Positions 52,632 through 61,500 of a stretch of 64,000 nt of DNA are shown here, in pieces. Every line of letters starts with the position of its first letter. The stretch's first letter is position 1. Under the pieces are notes generated by a model. It was not told the DNA's origin, did no database searches, and worked only from the letters and a program-made list of their open reading frames with translations. The position numbers were made by a program, and so were the translations under genes. The DNA is from Brevibacterium permense (GTDB taxonomy: Bacteria; Actinomycetota; Actinomycetes; Actinomycetales; Brevibacteriaceae): assembly GCF_013280495.1 (NCBI RefSeq), contig NZ_JABSSX010000001.1, positions 248,001 through 312,000 of the forward strand. The letters are read 5' to 3'.

Positions 52632-52773
52632 CGTCTTCCTCCTTGATCGTTGGCGGTCGTTTCCGCGGGTGTCGAAGACAGACATGGGAATCTCCTTACC
52701 GGCGGGTGAGTCATCGGCACCGCTGCCGGAAGATCTCTTCATGCCGCTTCGGTTTCGCCGCATCGGGGCGGTG

Positions 52774-53190
52774 TCAGGAATTCTGCTTCGTCTTCCGCTT
52801 GCTCTCCTTCTCGAGCGCGTCGATGAGTTCGTTCTTCGTCATCGACGAGCGCCCCGAGATGCCGAGCTTCTTCGCCTGTTCGTAAAGGTGGTCCTTCGAG
52901 GCGTTCGCGTCGACTCCGCCGGCGGTAGTGCGGTCGGTGTTCTTTCCGCCGGAGCTCTGCGCGTCCGACGGGCCGGAGGAGGCCTTCGCCTCCCATTTGT
53001 CCCCGACCTTCTCATAGCTGTGCTTGAGCGCGTCGTAGGCGACCTGGTGAGCGCGCTTCTCGTCACCGTATTGGTCGATGGCCGAGTCGTAAGCTTTGGC
53101 GAAGGTCCGCTGCGCCTTCTTGCTCGACTTCTCCAGCGTCGAGGGCAGCTCGCTCACCTTCGGCTTTCCTGTCTTCGTCGTCTTCGGCAT
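52774..53190 (-). CDS. ChaB/Rho-N domain protein
   Basis: A 138-residue basic protein. Residues about 12-70 form a ChaB domain (ELPSTLEKSSKKAQRTFAKA, then HQVAYDALKHSYEKVGDKWE). Residues about 98-130 form a Rho-N/SAP-like nucleic-acid binding module (LYEQAKKLGISGRSSMTKNE). A Ser/Gly/Asp linker separates them. ChaB-Rho-N proteins are common near Ku and plasmid or stress genes in actinobacteria; function is unknown but DNA or RNA binding is likely. AAGGAG precedes ATG 53190. Confidence 0.8.
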   Translation of the reverse strand: MPKTTKTGKPKVSELPSTLEKSSKKAQRTFAKAYDSAIDQYGDEKRAHQVAYDALKHSYEKVGDKWEAKASSGPSDAQSSGGKNTDRTTAGGVDANASKDHLYEQAKKLGISGRSSMTKNELIDALEKESKRKTKQNS

Positions 53191-53311
53191 AGTGGAACAG
53201 CTCCTTCGCGATCGGTTTGTCGTTTCGGTCAGACTGGTGGTGTGTCTCCGTCGGCGGGTCTCTAGACGGATGCATGGGGTCTCCTCCTGCAGACTCCTCG
53301 TGCGAGTCTCC

Positions 53312-54202
53312 TCATCCGGTGCGTTTCTTCGCGGCTGACGACTTCTTCGGTTCCGATTTCTTCGACGAGGTCTTCTTTGTGCTCAACTTCTTGCCTGAGG
53401 TTCCCTTCTTCGATGATCGAGAACTGTCCACGGACTTCCGCAGGGCCTCCATAAGGTCGATGACATCGCCTCCGGAGTCCTCCTCGGCGGCGTCCTCGGC
53501 GAAGGTCTTCTCGACATCGAAGCTCTCGCCCGATTCGATCTTCGCGTCAATGAGTTTGCGCAGTTCGACCTGGTAGTCGTCGCTGAACTCCTCGGGGGTG
53601 AAGTCCTCGGAATACGATTCCACGAGCTTCTTTGACATCTCGAGTTCTTTGTCCGAGATCTTCGCCTTCGAGTTCACGCCCTTGAAGTCGACGTCACGGA
53701 GCTCATCGGCCCAGCGCAGGGTCTGGATCATGAGGACTTTTCCGCACACTCGCAGCACGGCCAGACGCGTCCTGGTGCGCAGGGTGAGTTTGACGATCGC
53801 GGTCCGCTCCGTGTCCTCAAGCGTCTGACGCAGCAAAAGGTAGGCTTTCGGCGTCTTCGACCTCGGCTCGAGGAAATAGGACTTCTCCAGCATGATGGGG
53901 TCGATTTCGTCACTGGGCACGAACTGGAGGACGTCGATGTCGTCGTTGTCCTCTGCGGGAAGGGCCTCGAAGTCTTCGTCGGTGAGGACGACCCGATGCT
54001 CGCCGTCGTCATAGGCCTTCTCGATGTCGTCGTATTCGACGGTCTTCCCGCACTTTTCGCACCGATGCTGATTGCGGATCCGCCCGCCGTCCTTCGCGTG
54101 GACCTGGTGCATTCTCACGTCGTGGTTCTCCGTGGCCGAGTACAGCTTCACGGGCACATTCACGAGGCCGAAGGCGATGGATCCGGTCCAGATAGCTCTC
54201 AT
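53312..54202 (-). CDS. ku: Non-homologous end-joining protein Ku
   Basis: A 296-residue bacterial Ku, which rings DNA ends and recruits LigD. MRAIWTGSIAFGLVNVPVKL is the canonical N-terminus, so ATG 54202 is chosen although the frame is open to a GTG at 54316. VHAKDGGRIRNQHRCEKCGK and EKSYFLEPRSKTPKAYLLLR are core segments. The tail (about 262-296) is a Lys/Ser-rich, non-specific DNA-binding extension. No ligD gene is visible within the window. A strong ribosome site upstream drives an out-of-frame ORF that overlaps the ku start. Confidence 0.9.
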   Translation of the reverse strand: MRAIWTGSIAFGLVNVPVKLYSATENHDVRMHQVHAKDGGRIRNQHRCEKCGKTVEYDDIEKAYDDGEHRVVLTDEDFEALPAEDNDDIDVLQFVPSDEIDPIMLEKSYFLEPRSKTPKAYLLLRQTLEDTERTAIVKLTLRTRTRLAVLRVCGKVLMIQTLRWADELRDVDFKGVNSKAKISDKELEMSKKLVESYSEDFTPEEFSDDYQVELRKLIDAKIESGESFDVEKTFAEDAAEEDSGGDVIDLMEALRKSVDSSRSSKKGTSGKKLSTKKTSSKKSEPKKSSAAKKRTG

Positions 54203-54320
54203 TACTCCATTGAAACGCAGGTTTCGAGCACTGGCTAGACCCGTTGGCGATCTGCAGCGGGTCGGTGGCGACTTCCGGCCGCCGGAGACACTCAGTTGCT
54301 TCGCGCTGGACTTCACCCAT
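54009..54320 (-). CDS. Candidate out-of-frame leader ORF overlapping ku
   Basis: ATG 54320 is preceded by GGAGGTGATC (54333-54324), a perfect 10-nt match to the 16S rRNA 3' end. The frame encodes 103 residues (MGEVQREATECLRRPEVATD…) and runs through the ku start codon in another frame, ending at 54009. The product resembles nothing I know. The ribosome site is too good to ignore, so translation is likely, but it may simply act on ku expression. Confidence 0.35.
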   Translation of the reverse strand: MGEVQREATECLRRPEVATDPLQIANGSSQCSKPAFQWSNESYLDRIHRLRPRECAREAVLGHGEPRRENAPGPREGRRADPQSASVRKVREDRRIRRHREGL

Positions 54321-54464
54321 AGTGATCACCTCCGGACCTACTGGTGAGGCACCGCCGTCCGGCTGCCGATTCCGTCCGTGCAGCGCAGGGGTGCTAGATT
54401 GGCGGTTCGAACGCGAACGGTTGCCGGAAAGCAGCCTTCGCAATCATCGAGTAAAGGAGTACCC

Positions 54465-54608
54465 ATGGCATTCATTCTCTGGATCCTCGCAGCGATCCTC
54501 GTCATCTCAGGAATCTTCGCCATCTTCAGGAAGCAGATTCTGTGGGGTGTTGTGCTCATCGTGGTCGGTTGCCTCGTCGGACCCGGGGGAGTGAGCATCT
54601 TCACCTGA
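54465..54608 (+). CDS. GPGG-motif small membrane protein
   Basis: A 47-residue micro-protein with two short hydrophobic helices and the C-terminal GPGGVSIF signature shared by a widespread actinobacterial family of small membrane proteins. AAAGGAGT precedes ATG 54465. Function is unknown. It lies between ku (divergent) and the cardiolipin-synthase-like gene. Confidence 0.75.
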   Translation: MAFILWILAAILVISGIFAIFRKQILWGVVLIVVGCLVGPGGVSIFT

Positions 54609-54645
54609 GACAGGCGGTCGGGCCCGGAAGGGATAGAGTGAGCGG

Positions 54646-55902
54646 ATGTCTGCTCTGAAAATCCCGTCCCTCCGCCATCTTGGCCGTCTGCGGCGAATCG
54701 TGCTCTGGACGGCCGCCGGCCTGGCCGCTGCAGTGCCGACGACCGTCGCCGCCTCGATGGCCATCGACCTCATCCAACAGCGAGGACGGAAATCGCGCAC
54801 TGCGCCGCGGCCGGGCACGTTCAGCTCGACGGTCGAGCAGTCAGAGCTCGACATCTACACCGACGGCGCCACCCTCTACGACGCCATGGTCGATGCGATC
54901 GACACCGCACGTGAGTCGATCCTCATGGAGACGTTCATCTGGAAGAACGACGAGGTGGGGCAGAGATTCATCGACGCTTTCAATGCAGCGTCCGCCCGCG
55001 GCGTAGAGATCCACCTGATCTACGACGGCTTCGCCAACCTTTCGGTCCCGGCCTCTTTCTATCGTAGGCTCTCGGCGGACATCCACGTGCTCCGGATGCC
55101 GACTCTGAGGCGTAAGTTCTGGAGGGGACCTCTGCGTCATTCGGGATTCAACCATTCGAAGATCCTCGTCATCGATGACGATGTGGCCTTCGTCGGTGGA
55201 TTCAACATCGGATCGCTCTACGCTCGCCATTGGCGCGACACCCATCTGCGCTCGATCGGGCCCGGAGCGTGGGCGCTGCGACAGTCCGTCGCGGAAGTGT
55301 GGAACGCGTTCCACGAGTCGGACGAGCAGATCTCCTGGGTCCCGCCTGCGGCCTGGGAGTCGCAGCTGCGCGTCTCTGCGAACCTTCCTGTCCACCTCGT
55401 CTACCCGATCCGCAACACGTACCTCAACGCTTTTGCTCGCGCGCGGGAGCGGATCTGGCTGACGACTCCCTATTTCATTCCCGACCAGCAGCTGCTCCGC
55501 TCTCTGATCGAGGCGGCGGAGCGTGGCGTGGACGTGCGTGTCATGGTCCCCCAGCAGTCGAACCACATCCTCGGCGATTGGCTCTCCCGGGGATTCTTCG
55601 AGCAGATGATCAATTCGAAGGTCACGGTTCTGCTCTATAACGCGAGCATGATCCATTCGAAGGTCGCCACGGTCGACGGCGAATGGTCGACGGTGGGCAC
55701 GGCGAACATCGATCGACTGTCACTGTCATACAACTACGAGACGAATGTCGAAGTCATCGACCGTTCGTTCGCGGCCGAGATGGAGAAGGTGTTCGAAAGC
55801 GACTCGACGCACTGCGTCGAACTCGGAGCGGGTTGGCTCAACCGCCATCGACTGGCGAAGCTTGCCGAACGTGCCCTCGTGCCGATGCGCCCCTGGCTGT
55901 GA
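54646..55902 (+). CDS. Phospholipase D-family cardiolipin synthase-like protein
   Basis: A 418-residue membrane-anchored PLD enzyme. After an N-terminal helix (about 15-40) two HKD repeats are complete: HSKILVIDDDVAFVGGFNIG (H170, K172) and HSKVATVDGEWSTVGTANID (H337, K339). It probably joins phosphatidylglycerol units or transfers phosphatidyl groups. TAGAGT at 54634-54639 ends 6 nt before ATG 54646, implying a leaderless mRNA. It could be a general phosphatidyltransferase rather than a true cardiolipin synthase. Confidence 0.85.
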   Translation: MSALKIPSLRHLGRLRRIVLWTAAGLAAAVPTTVAASMAIDLIQQRGRKSRTAPRPGTFSSTVEQSELDIYTDGATLYDAMVDAIDTARESILMETFIWKNDEVGQRFIDAFNAASARGVEIHLIYDGFANLSVPASFYRRLSADIHVLRMPTLRRKFWRGPLRHSGFNHSKILVIDDDVAFVGGFNIGSLYARHWRDTHLRSIGPGAWALRQSVAEVWNAFHESDEQISWVPPAAWESQLRVSANLPVHLVYPIRNTYLNAFARARERIWLTTPYFIPDQQLLRSLIEAAERGVDVRVMVPQQSNHILGDWLSRGFFEQMINSKVTVLLYNASMIHSKVATVDGEWSTVGTANIDRLSLSYNYETNVEVIDRSFAAEMEKVFESDSTHCVELGAGWLNRHRLAKLAERALVPMRPWL

Positions 55903-56009
55903 ATCGGGCCTATCTCACTCTTGGCACCTCTTTTCATGCGCGGCTGCCCGAAGAGTCCGTTTGCGTCAAGGGCCTGTCGGTGACGTCCCTGACGGTATAG
56001 TCTCGGCCC

Positions 56010-57149
56010 ATGCTCGATATCCTTCCCGTCGCCGTGTCACGGCTCTTCGACTCGGAGGAGCCGCAGGACGTCGCCGTTGCGACGATCATCGAAACCGAAG
56101 GGTCAGTGCCGCGCCCGGCAGGCACCTCGATGCTCGTCGATGCCGCGGGCGGAATCGTCGGCTCCCTCACCGGCGGATGCGTCGAAGGAGCCGTGCTCGA
56201 GGCGTGTCAGGACGCACTCGCCACCGGCGACGCCTCGGTGCAGGGCTTCGGCTACAGCGACGAGGATGCCTTTGCCGTCGGGCTCATGTGCGGTGGTCGC
56301 ATCGACGTGCTCATCCAGCCGTTCCGCGCTGGCTGCTCCGGTCTGCGAGCGGAGAGCGAGCCGGTCGCCGTGGTGCTGCGGCTGCCGTCCGACGACGACG
56401 CCCTTGCCCCAGCGGCAGCCGTCTGCGCCGCCGCTGTGGGCGAGGTCTCCGGACCGAGCACCGACGCTCTGGCTGTCAGCCTCGATACTCTGGTGCCCGA
56501 AGCTGTGGTCGAGACCGCCGCACAGCGCGTCGGGGCCTTTATCCGCGGCGGCCGCACCGGCAGCATCCGCCTTGCGCCCCCGGCGGGCGGCAGCGAGCCG
56601 ATCGAGCTCTTCGTCGAGACCCGCATCGAGCCGGCCCATCTGCTGGTCGTCGGAGCCAACGCCTTCAGTCTCGCCCTCGTCGAAGCGGCCAGACCCTTGG
56701 GACTGCGCATCACCGTGTGCGACCCCCGTCCGTCCTTCGCCGATCAGATATCGTTTCCCGGCGCCGAGGTGGTCCGGGCCTGGCCGCACCGATTCCTCAA
56801 TGAAGCGGCCGCCTCCGGCGAGTTCGACACCCGGAGCATGATCTGCGTCCTCAGCCACGACCCGAAGGTCGACATCCCCACCCTGGCCGTCGCACTCGAC
56901 CTCGACGTGGCCTACGTCGGGGCGATGGGCTCGCGGCGCAGTGACCGCGACCGCCGCGCCGCGCTGCGCGAAGCGGGAGTGGAGAGCCCGGCACTGGCAC
57001 GGTTGCATTCCCCGATCGGCCTCCATCTGGAGACATTCACCCCCGCCGAGGTGGCTGTGTCGATCCTCGCAGAGATCCTCGCTGTACGCGGTGGCCGCCG
57101 ACAGGTCGTTCCGCTCAGCGACGAACGGGAAGATTCGCCTCTTCACTGA
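56010..57149 (+). CDS. XdhC/CoxI family molybdenum hydroxylase maturation protein
   Basis: A 379-residue protein. The N-terminal XdhC_CoxI domain has TEGSVPRPAGTSMLVDAAGG and GSLTGGCVEGAV. The C-terminal Rossmann domain has LLVVGANAFSLALVEAARPL and LDVAYVGAMGSRRSDRDRRA. XdhC binds molybdenum cofactor and helps sulfurate and insert it into xanthine-dehydrogenase-type enzymes, such as the one at the right edge. TATAGT at 55996-56001 ends 8 nt before ATG 56010, so the message is near-leaderless. Confidence 0.9.
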   Translation: MLDILPVAVSRLFDSEEPQDVAVATIIETEGSVPRPAGTSMLVDAAGGIVGSLTGGCVEGAVLEACQDALATGDASVQGFGYSDEDAFAVGLMCGGRIDVLIQPFRAGCSGLRAESEPVAVVLRLPSDDDALAPAAAVCAAAVGEVSGPSTDALAVSLDTLVPEAVVETAAQRVGAFIRGGRTGSIRLAPPAGGSEPIELFVETRIEPAHLLVVGANAFSLALVEAARPLGLRITVCDPRPSFADQISFPGAEVVRAWPHRFLNEAAASGEFDTRSMICVLSHDPKVDIPTLAVALDLDVAYVGAMGSRRSDRDRRAALREAGVESPALARLHSPIGLHLETFTPAEVAVSILAEILAVRGGRRQVVPLSDEREDSPLH

Positions 57150-57313
57150 GTGCAAACGAGTCGCCGATCGCTGGCAGCATCTTCGCAATCGGCTTCGATA
57201 GGTGAGTCATAGCATTCGGTAGTGCCTGCCCCTGGCGTGCGCTGCGACCTCACCTTCAGGACTGCAACTCATGAAGAGGCTGAGCCACGCTGATCTGATG
57301 GCGGCATTTCGGG

Positions 57314-57601
57314 CTACAGGGCGAAGTTGCTGTGCCTCTTCCATCGGCCTTGCCGGCGTTCGAATGCGAACCGTTCCGCCCGCAACCGCCTCACCCGCTC
57401 CACAACGTCCGGCGCGTAGGCGTATGCGGCGTCCGTGTCCACGATCCCCTCGAGCACGATGGCGTACCTCTCCGCTGGAAGTTCGATTCGCTGGCACAAC
57501 TCGTGTCGGCCCGCCGCAGTAGGCGCAGTCTTCTCGAGGTCGAGGATCAACCGATCATGCTCGGACAGTTCGTACACAGTGCCGGGGACCATGGGGACCA
57601 T
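57314..57601 (-). CDS. DUF3263-like protein
   Basis: A 95-residue protein with the DUF3263 pattern: LSEHDRLILDLEK, then IELPAERYAIVLEGIVDT, and a basic Arg-rich end RVRRLRAERFAFERRQGRW. The middle resembles a helix-turn-helix, and this actinobacterial family is thought to bind DNA. The first codons offer two ATGs (57601 and 57592). It converges on XdhC; the 164-nt gap has a possible GCCGAT/ATCGGC stem (57163-57193). Confidence 0.6.
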   Translation of the reverse strand: MVPMVPGTVYELSEHDRLILDLEKTAPTAAGRHELCQRIELPAERYAIVLEGIVDTDAAYAYAPDVVERVRRLRAERFAFERRQGRWKRHSNFAL

Positions 57602-57770
57602 TGTGACACAGCAGAATTCGACGCCGCGTAGGTGTCAGCGGCTACGCTGGCGATAGAGCTTCAGACAGCGAAGCTGATACGTAGGACTACCCCATAGTGA
57701 TCATGCTCAGTAGACTTCGGAACCGGAACGATCTTCTACACAACTCGCTGGTCGAGTAGCGGAGGACATT

Positions 57771-58859
57771 ATGCTCAACACCTCATCCCAGGCTCTTCAA
57801 GTGCTGGTCGTCGCCGACCCAGGTCTGCCCAGCAGGCGAGCGGCTTCCATCCACTCCTCGTTAGAGCGCTATCTGCGTGAGGCGTATGGGGTGACAACGA
57901 CGCTGCACACTCACACCGACACGGTCTATCTGACACCCGAGCGCGAGCTGGCTCTAGACGCAGTCGAAGACCTCCGCGCTGATTACCCCGACGTCGACAT
58001 CATCCTCATCCTCACAGAGATCCCACGGCACACCCAGGGCGACCCTCTGATCGCCGAAGTCTACTCGGACCGCAACCTTGCGGTCATCTCATGCCCCACA
58101 CTCGGCGCGTGGGCCACCAAGCGCCGCATCATCAAAGTCATGATGAGCTCAGTGAACAAGTTGGTCCCGTGGGACCCCGAAGACACGACGCGCAAATTTC
58201 TGCTCGGATGGTCTAACTGGTCGAACAACGAAGACTCCAGCCATCAGTCCTTGCATGCCCACACCATCACCGGAGGCCCACGGCTGATCATGGGGATGAC
58301 GATTGCCAACGAACCCTGGCGCACGGCTCCGAAACTCTCAGGAGCCCTCGCGGCAGCCTCGGCAACCGGAGCTTTCGGCATCTTCTACAGTTCGATCTGG
58401 CAGATGTCGACCTACCTGTCCACCCTCCGGCTGCTCTCAATCGGCGCGCTTGCCATCCTGATGATGGTCGCCTGGCTGATCTTCAGTCACAGACTTTGGG
58501 ATCGACCGGTCAACGAAAGTCTGGCCACGGTGGTCATGTACTACAACCTCTCCACCGTCCTCACACTGCTGATCACTGTGACCGCTCTCTACGCGACACT
58601 GGTCGTCCTCATTCTCCTGGGCGGCCTCGTCGTCATCGATCCGGCATTTATGACCCAACAGATTCAACAAGACGCGTCGTTCACCAACTACCTCGATATC
58701 GCATGGCTCAGCGCAGCCATGGGTGTGGTCGCCGGCGGCCTCGGTGCCAGCTTCGACACTGATGCCGACGTGCAGAAACTGACTCATGGTCAGCGGATGC
58801 GACAGCGAGTCTATACAGACAACAGCACGGATGCCGACGACACGGTGGAGAGCAGTTGA
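57771..58859 (+). CDS. Conserved-looking membrane protein of unknown function
   Basis: A 362-residue protein with a soluble N-terminal half (about 1-185) and about five helices in the C-terminal half. The soluble half starts with a Rossmann-like strand-loop (LQVLVVADPGLPSRRAASIH) and contains DVDIILILTEIPRHTQGDPL and RNLAVISCPTLGAW. The junction, GGPRLIMGMTIANEPWRTAP, looks highly conserved. I know no function. GGAGG precedes ATG 57771. It stands 180 nt upstream of the deacetylase/methyltransferase operon and may or may not belong to it. Confidence 0.6.
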   Translation: MLNTSSQALQVLVVADPGLPSRRAASIHSSLERYLREAYGVTTTLHTHTDTVYLTPERELALDAVEDLRADYPDVDIILILTEIPRHTQGDPLIAEVYSDRNLAVISCPTLGAWATKRRIIKVMMSSVNKLVPWDPEDTTRKFLLGWSNWSNNEDSSHQSLHAHTITGGPRLIMGMTIANEPWRTAPKLSGALAAASATGAFGIFYSSIWQMSTYLSTLRLLSIGALAILMMVAWLIFSHRLWDRPVNESLATVVMYYNLSTVLTLLITVTALYATLVVLILLGGLVVIDPAFMTQQIQQDASFTNYLDIAWLSAAMGVVAGGLGASFDTDADVQKLTHGQRMRQRVYTDNSTDADDTVESS

Positions 58860-59039
58860 CTGAGATCTGCCGAGCATGCCGTTAGTCTGCACATTGGGGC
58901 GATGTGGAAGAGCCGTCTGGAATGGGGTATCTGCACCCACCTGAGATATAAGCGTGTTCAGAGCCATCACCTCCGACTGCCTCCTGCGTGTTCACCACAC
59001 ACCGAGTTCCGATAAGATGTTCTGCCTGAAAGACGTGAA

Positions 59040-60098
59040 ATGGAAACCCTGTTCGACTCAACCTCGTCTCGGATCATCGCCACACCGTTCGAACCGTGGT
59101 GGGAAACTCCAGACTTCAGGGATGATCTCGCCGAGGTCGTCACGAGCACTGCGTCGACTGTCGACAAGATCACCGCCCTTGCCCGTCTTCTGCAGCTCAC
59201 AGGGTGTTCACCTCAGATCGATCAATGGGAAAGGCTGCTTCAACTGGCTGCTATCGACATCGGCGTCGCTCGTATGCTTGAACCCCACGTCGACGCTCTG
59301 GGCATCCTCGCCGAGGCCGGACACGAAACACCTGACCCCGATTCGGCCTGGGGCGTGTACGCGGCTGACGTGCCCACACATCGTGTGAACGTGATCGAGG
59401 CCGGTGCGGAAAACCTTCTCACCGGCACGAAAGCGTGGTGCTCTTTGGCCGCGGAACTCACCGACGCGATCGTCATCGCCAGCGGCAGCGACGGGAACCG
59501 AGCCTACGCGGTGAATCTTCGGCACCCTCGTGTACGACCGCAGACAAGTGCTTGGCCGAGTCTGGGTCTCAGAGAAATCCCGAGCGGCTCAGTTGTCTTC
59601 GACCGAGCACCGGCGACGAGTGTCGGCCCCCCGAATTGGTACCTTGACCGCCCCTCTTTCGCTTGGGGTGGGATTCGCGTGGCAGCCTGCTGGTTCGGTG
59701 GAGCTTTGGGACTGGCCCGGCGTGCAGCCCAAACCCACCTGAACAGGGCTGGACGCTCGCCGATGGGAGAGATGCAGCTCGGGCAGCTTGATGCTGAGAT
59801 CTTCGCGGTCCGCACCATGTTGGCACAAACTGCTGCTGCAGCGGATGGGGATGAGATGTTCTCGCGAGAACACGCGTGGAGACTGGCTCTGAGAGTTCGC
59901 AACAACATATACCGCAGTGCCCAACGGATCCAGCTTCTGAGCAGGGAGCTGGCCGGTCCCGCGGTTCTGACGAGTGATGCGGCATTTGCCAAAGCTGACG
60001 CTGATCTCACCGTCTACCTCAGTCAGCATCACGGGCCTCGGGACGAAGCTGCTTTGGGCGAGAATATCTGTGCAGAGTCAGATGTCGATGAGGTTTAG
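59040..60098 (+). CDS. Acyl-CoA dehydrogenase-like protein of a deacetylase/methyltransferase operon
   Basis: A 352-residue flavoprotein-like enzyme of the acyl-CoA dehydrogenase fold, slightly short. The beta-domain motif GAENLLTGTKAWCSLAAELT (usual GxKxWxS) and helical C-terminal AWRLALRVRNNIYRSAQRIQ are visible; it ends LSQHHGPRDEAALG. I cannot locate the usual catalytic glutamate segment (YEGT-like), so it may oxidise an unusual acyl carrier or be non-canonical. TAAGAT at 59013 is a likely -10. Its end overlaps the next gene by 17 nt, placing it first in a three-gene operon. Confidence 0.75.
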   Translation: METLFDSTSSRIIATPFEPWWETPDFRDDLAEVVTSTASTVDKITALARLLQLTGCSPQIDQWERLLQLAAIDIGVARMLEPHVDALGILAEAGHETPDPDSAWGVYAADVPTHRVNVIEAGAENLLTGTKAWCSLAAELTDAIVIASGSDGNRAYAVNLRHPRVRPQTSAWPSLGLREIPSGSVVFDRAPATSVGPPNWYLDRPSFAWGGIRVAACWFGGALGLARRAAQTHLNRAGRSPMGEMQLGQLDAEIFAVRTMLAQTAAAADGDEMFSREHAWRLALRVRNNIYRSAQRIQLLSRELAGPAVLTSDAAFAKADADLTVYLSQHHGPRDEAALGENICAESDVDEV

Positions 60099-61500
60099 CC
60101 ACCAAGACCGCAGCACCAGAGAAGATGCCTGGGTGCAGGCGGGTGCCCTTGACCTTCCGGCGGTTCCGGAGAGCACAATCGCCACAGGCGGAACCATCAT
60201 CGTCCTTGCCGCACACCCAGACGATGAAGCGCTGGGAGCGGCTGCGCTGCTCGCACGTGCTGATGAGTGGAGCTGCCAGCTGACAGTCCTACTGTTCAGC
60301 GCAGGCGAGAAATCGCACCCTGAGTCGCCGACGTATACCGGCGATCAGCTCAAAAGCATCCGTCTGGAGGAGTTCGATCGTGCGCTGAGCACCTTCGACA
60401 AGGCGCACTCCAGTCGTTTTCTCGATCTGCCCGACGGGCAGCTGCCCGAATATTCAAGCCAGATCCGAGACGTGATCCGACAGGAGATCGCACGAGCAGA
60501 CGGGCCGGTGACACTCGTTGCCCCTTACAGCCGGGATGGGCACTGTGATCACGAGGCGGTGGGCGCCGCGGCGCTGGACATCGGGCGATCACATCATGCC
60601 GTAGTGCTCGAATATCCGATCTGGTTCTGGCACTGGGCTGCTCCCATAGACCCTCGGTGGCAGTCCTGGGCAGTCTTACCTGACCCTCAAGGTCTTGATC
60701 GAAATGCTCTGCTCGCGTGTTACCCGTCGCAGACACAAGCGCTGTCGGATCAGCACGGGGACGAAGCGATCCTCACCAGCGCCCATTTGGAACACTTCAT
60801 CCGGAGCCACGATACCTTCGTGATCACGGATTTCAGATCCGGTGAGGCATCGGCCGGCTATGGTCAGGAGGGAATAGGCAGAGCGATCAATGATGCGTCC
60901 ACTGCGTCGGCGGTGTTCGATGATGTGCACAGAGAACGGAGTGACCCGTGGACGGTGTGGGAGTCCGAATACGAAATCGCCAAACGCGAGACCCTTGTGT
61001 CCCACCTCCCGTCGACCTCGTTCTCCCACATTCTCGAGATCGGTTGTTCAGTCGGCGCTTTGACTCGAGCGCTTGCCGCTCACAGCGTCAGAGTGACAGC
61101 TGTCGATGCCAGCTGCGAGGCGCTGAAAACAGCGAAACGTCTGCAGCCGACCACTGCAACGGAAATAGCCTTCTTGCACGCCACTGTCCCATACGAATGG
61201 CCCGAAGGGCATTTCGACTGCGTCGTCCTCTCAGAGACCGGCTTCTATCTGACACGTGCACAGCTGCAACGAACGTTGGAACGCATTGATGTATCAACCC
61301 CATCGCGCTTCGTCCTCGTTCTCTGTCATTGGAAGGGTGACATCGAAGGTTGGCCTCTGACCGCCGATGAAGTCCATGACGCGTGCCTGGACTACTGGCC
61401 CCGACTGCGGACCGATTTTCACTCCGAGGCCGAGTATCGTCTCGATATCGTGACGGTGGACAAAACTGACGATTTCCTCCCTGCGGAAGCCGTTGAGTGA
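60082..61500 (+). CDS. Bifunctional PIG-L deacetylase / NodS-like SAM methyltransferase
   Basis: A 472-residue fusion. The N-terminal LmbE/PIG-L domain (about 35-235) has the zinc motif AAHPDDE (H45, D47, D48) and HCDHE (H154, H157), as in GlcNAc de-N-acetylases. The C-terminal class I methyltransferase (about 285-465) has DPWTVWESEYEIAKRE, then EIGCSVGALTRALAAHSVRV (motif I at E319) and WPEGHFDCVVLSETGFYLTR. These resemble NodS, which N-methylates deacetylated amino sugars. Starts at ATG 60082 or 60088; the stop overlaps the glycosyltransferase start (GTGA). Confidence 0.85.
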   Translation: MSMRFSHQDRSTREDAWVQAGALDLPAVPESTIATGGTIIVLAAHPDDEALGAAALLARADEWSCQLTVLLFSAGEKSHPESPTYTGDQLKSIRLEEFDRALSTFDKAHSSRFLDLPDGQLPEYSSQIRDVIRQEIARADGPVTLVAPYSRDGHCDHEAVGAAALDIGRSHHAVVLEYPIWFWHWAAPIDPRWQSWAVLPDPQGLDRNALLACYPSQTQALSDQHGDEAILTSAHLEHFIRSHDTFVITDFRSGEASAGYGQEGIGRAINDASTASAVFDDVHRERSDPWTVWESEYEIAKRETLVSHLPSTSFSHILEIGCSVGALTRALAAHSVRVTAVDASCEALKTAKRLQPTTATEIAFLHATVPYEWPEGHFDCVVLSETGFYLTRAQLQRTLERIDVSTPSRFVLVLCHWKGDIEGWPLTADEVHDACLDYWPRLRTDFHSEAEYRLDIVTVDKTDDFLPAEAVE

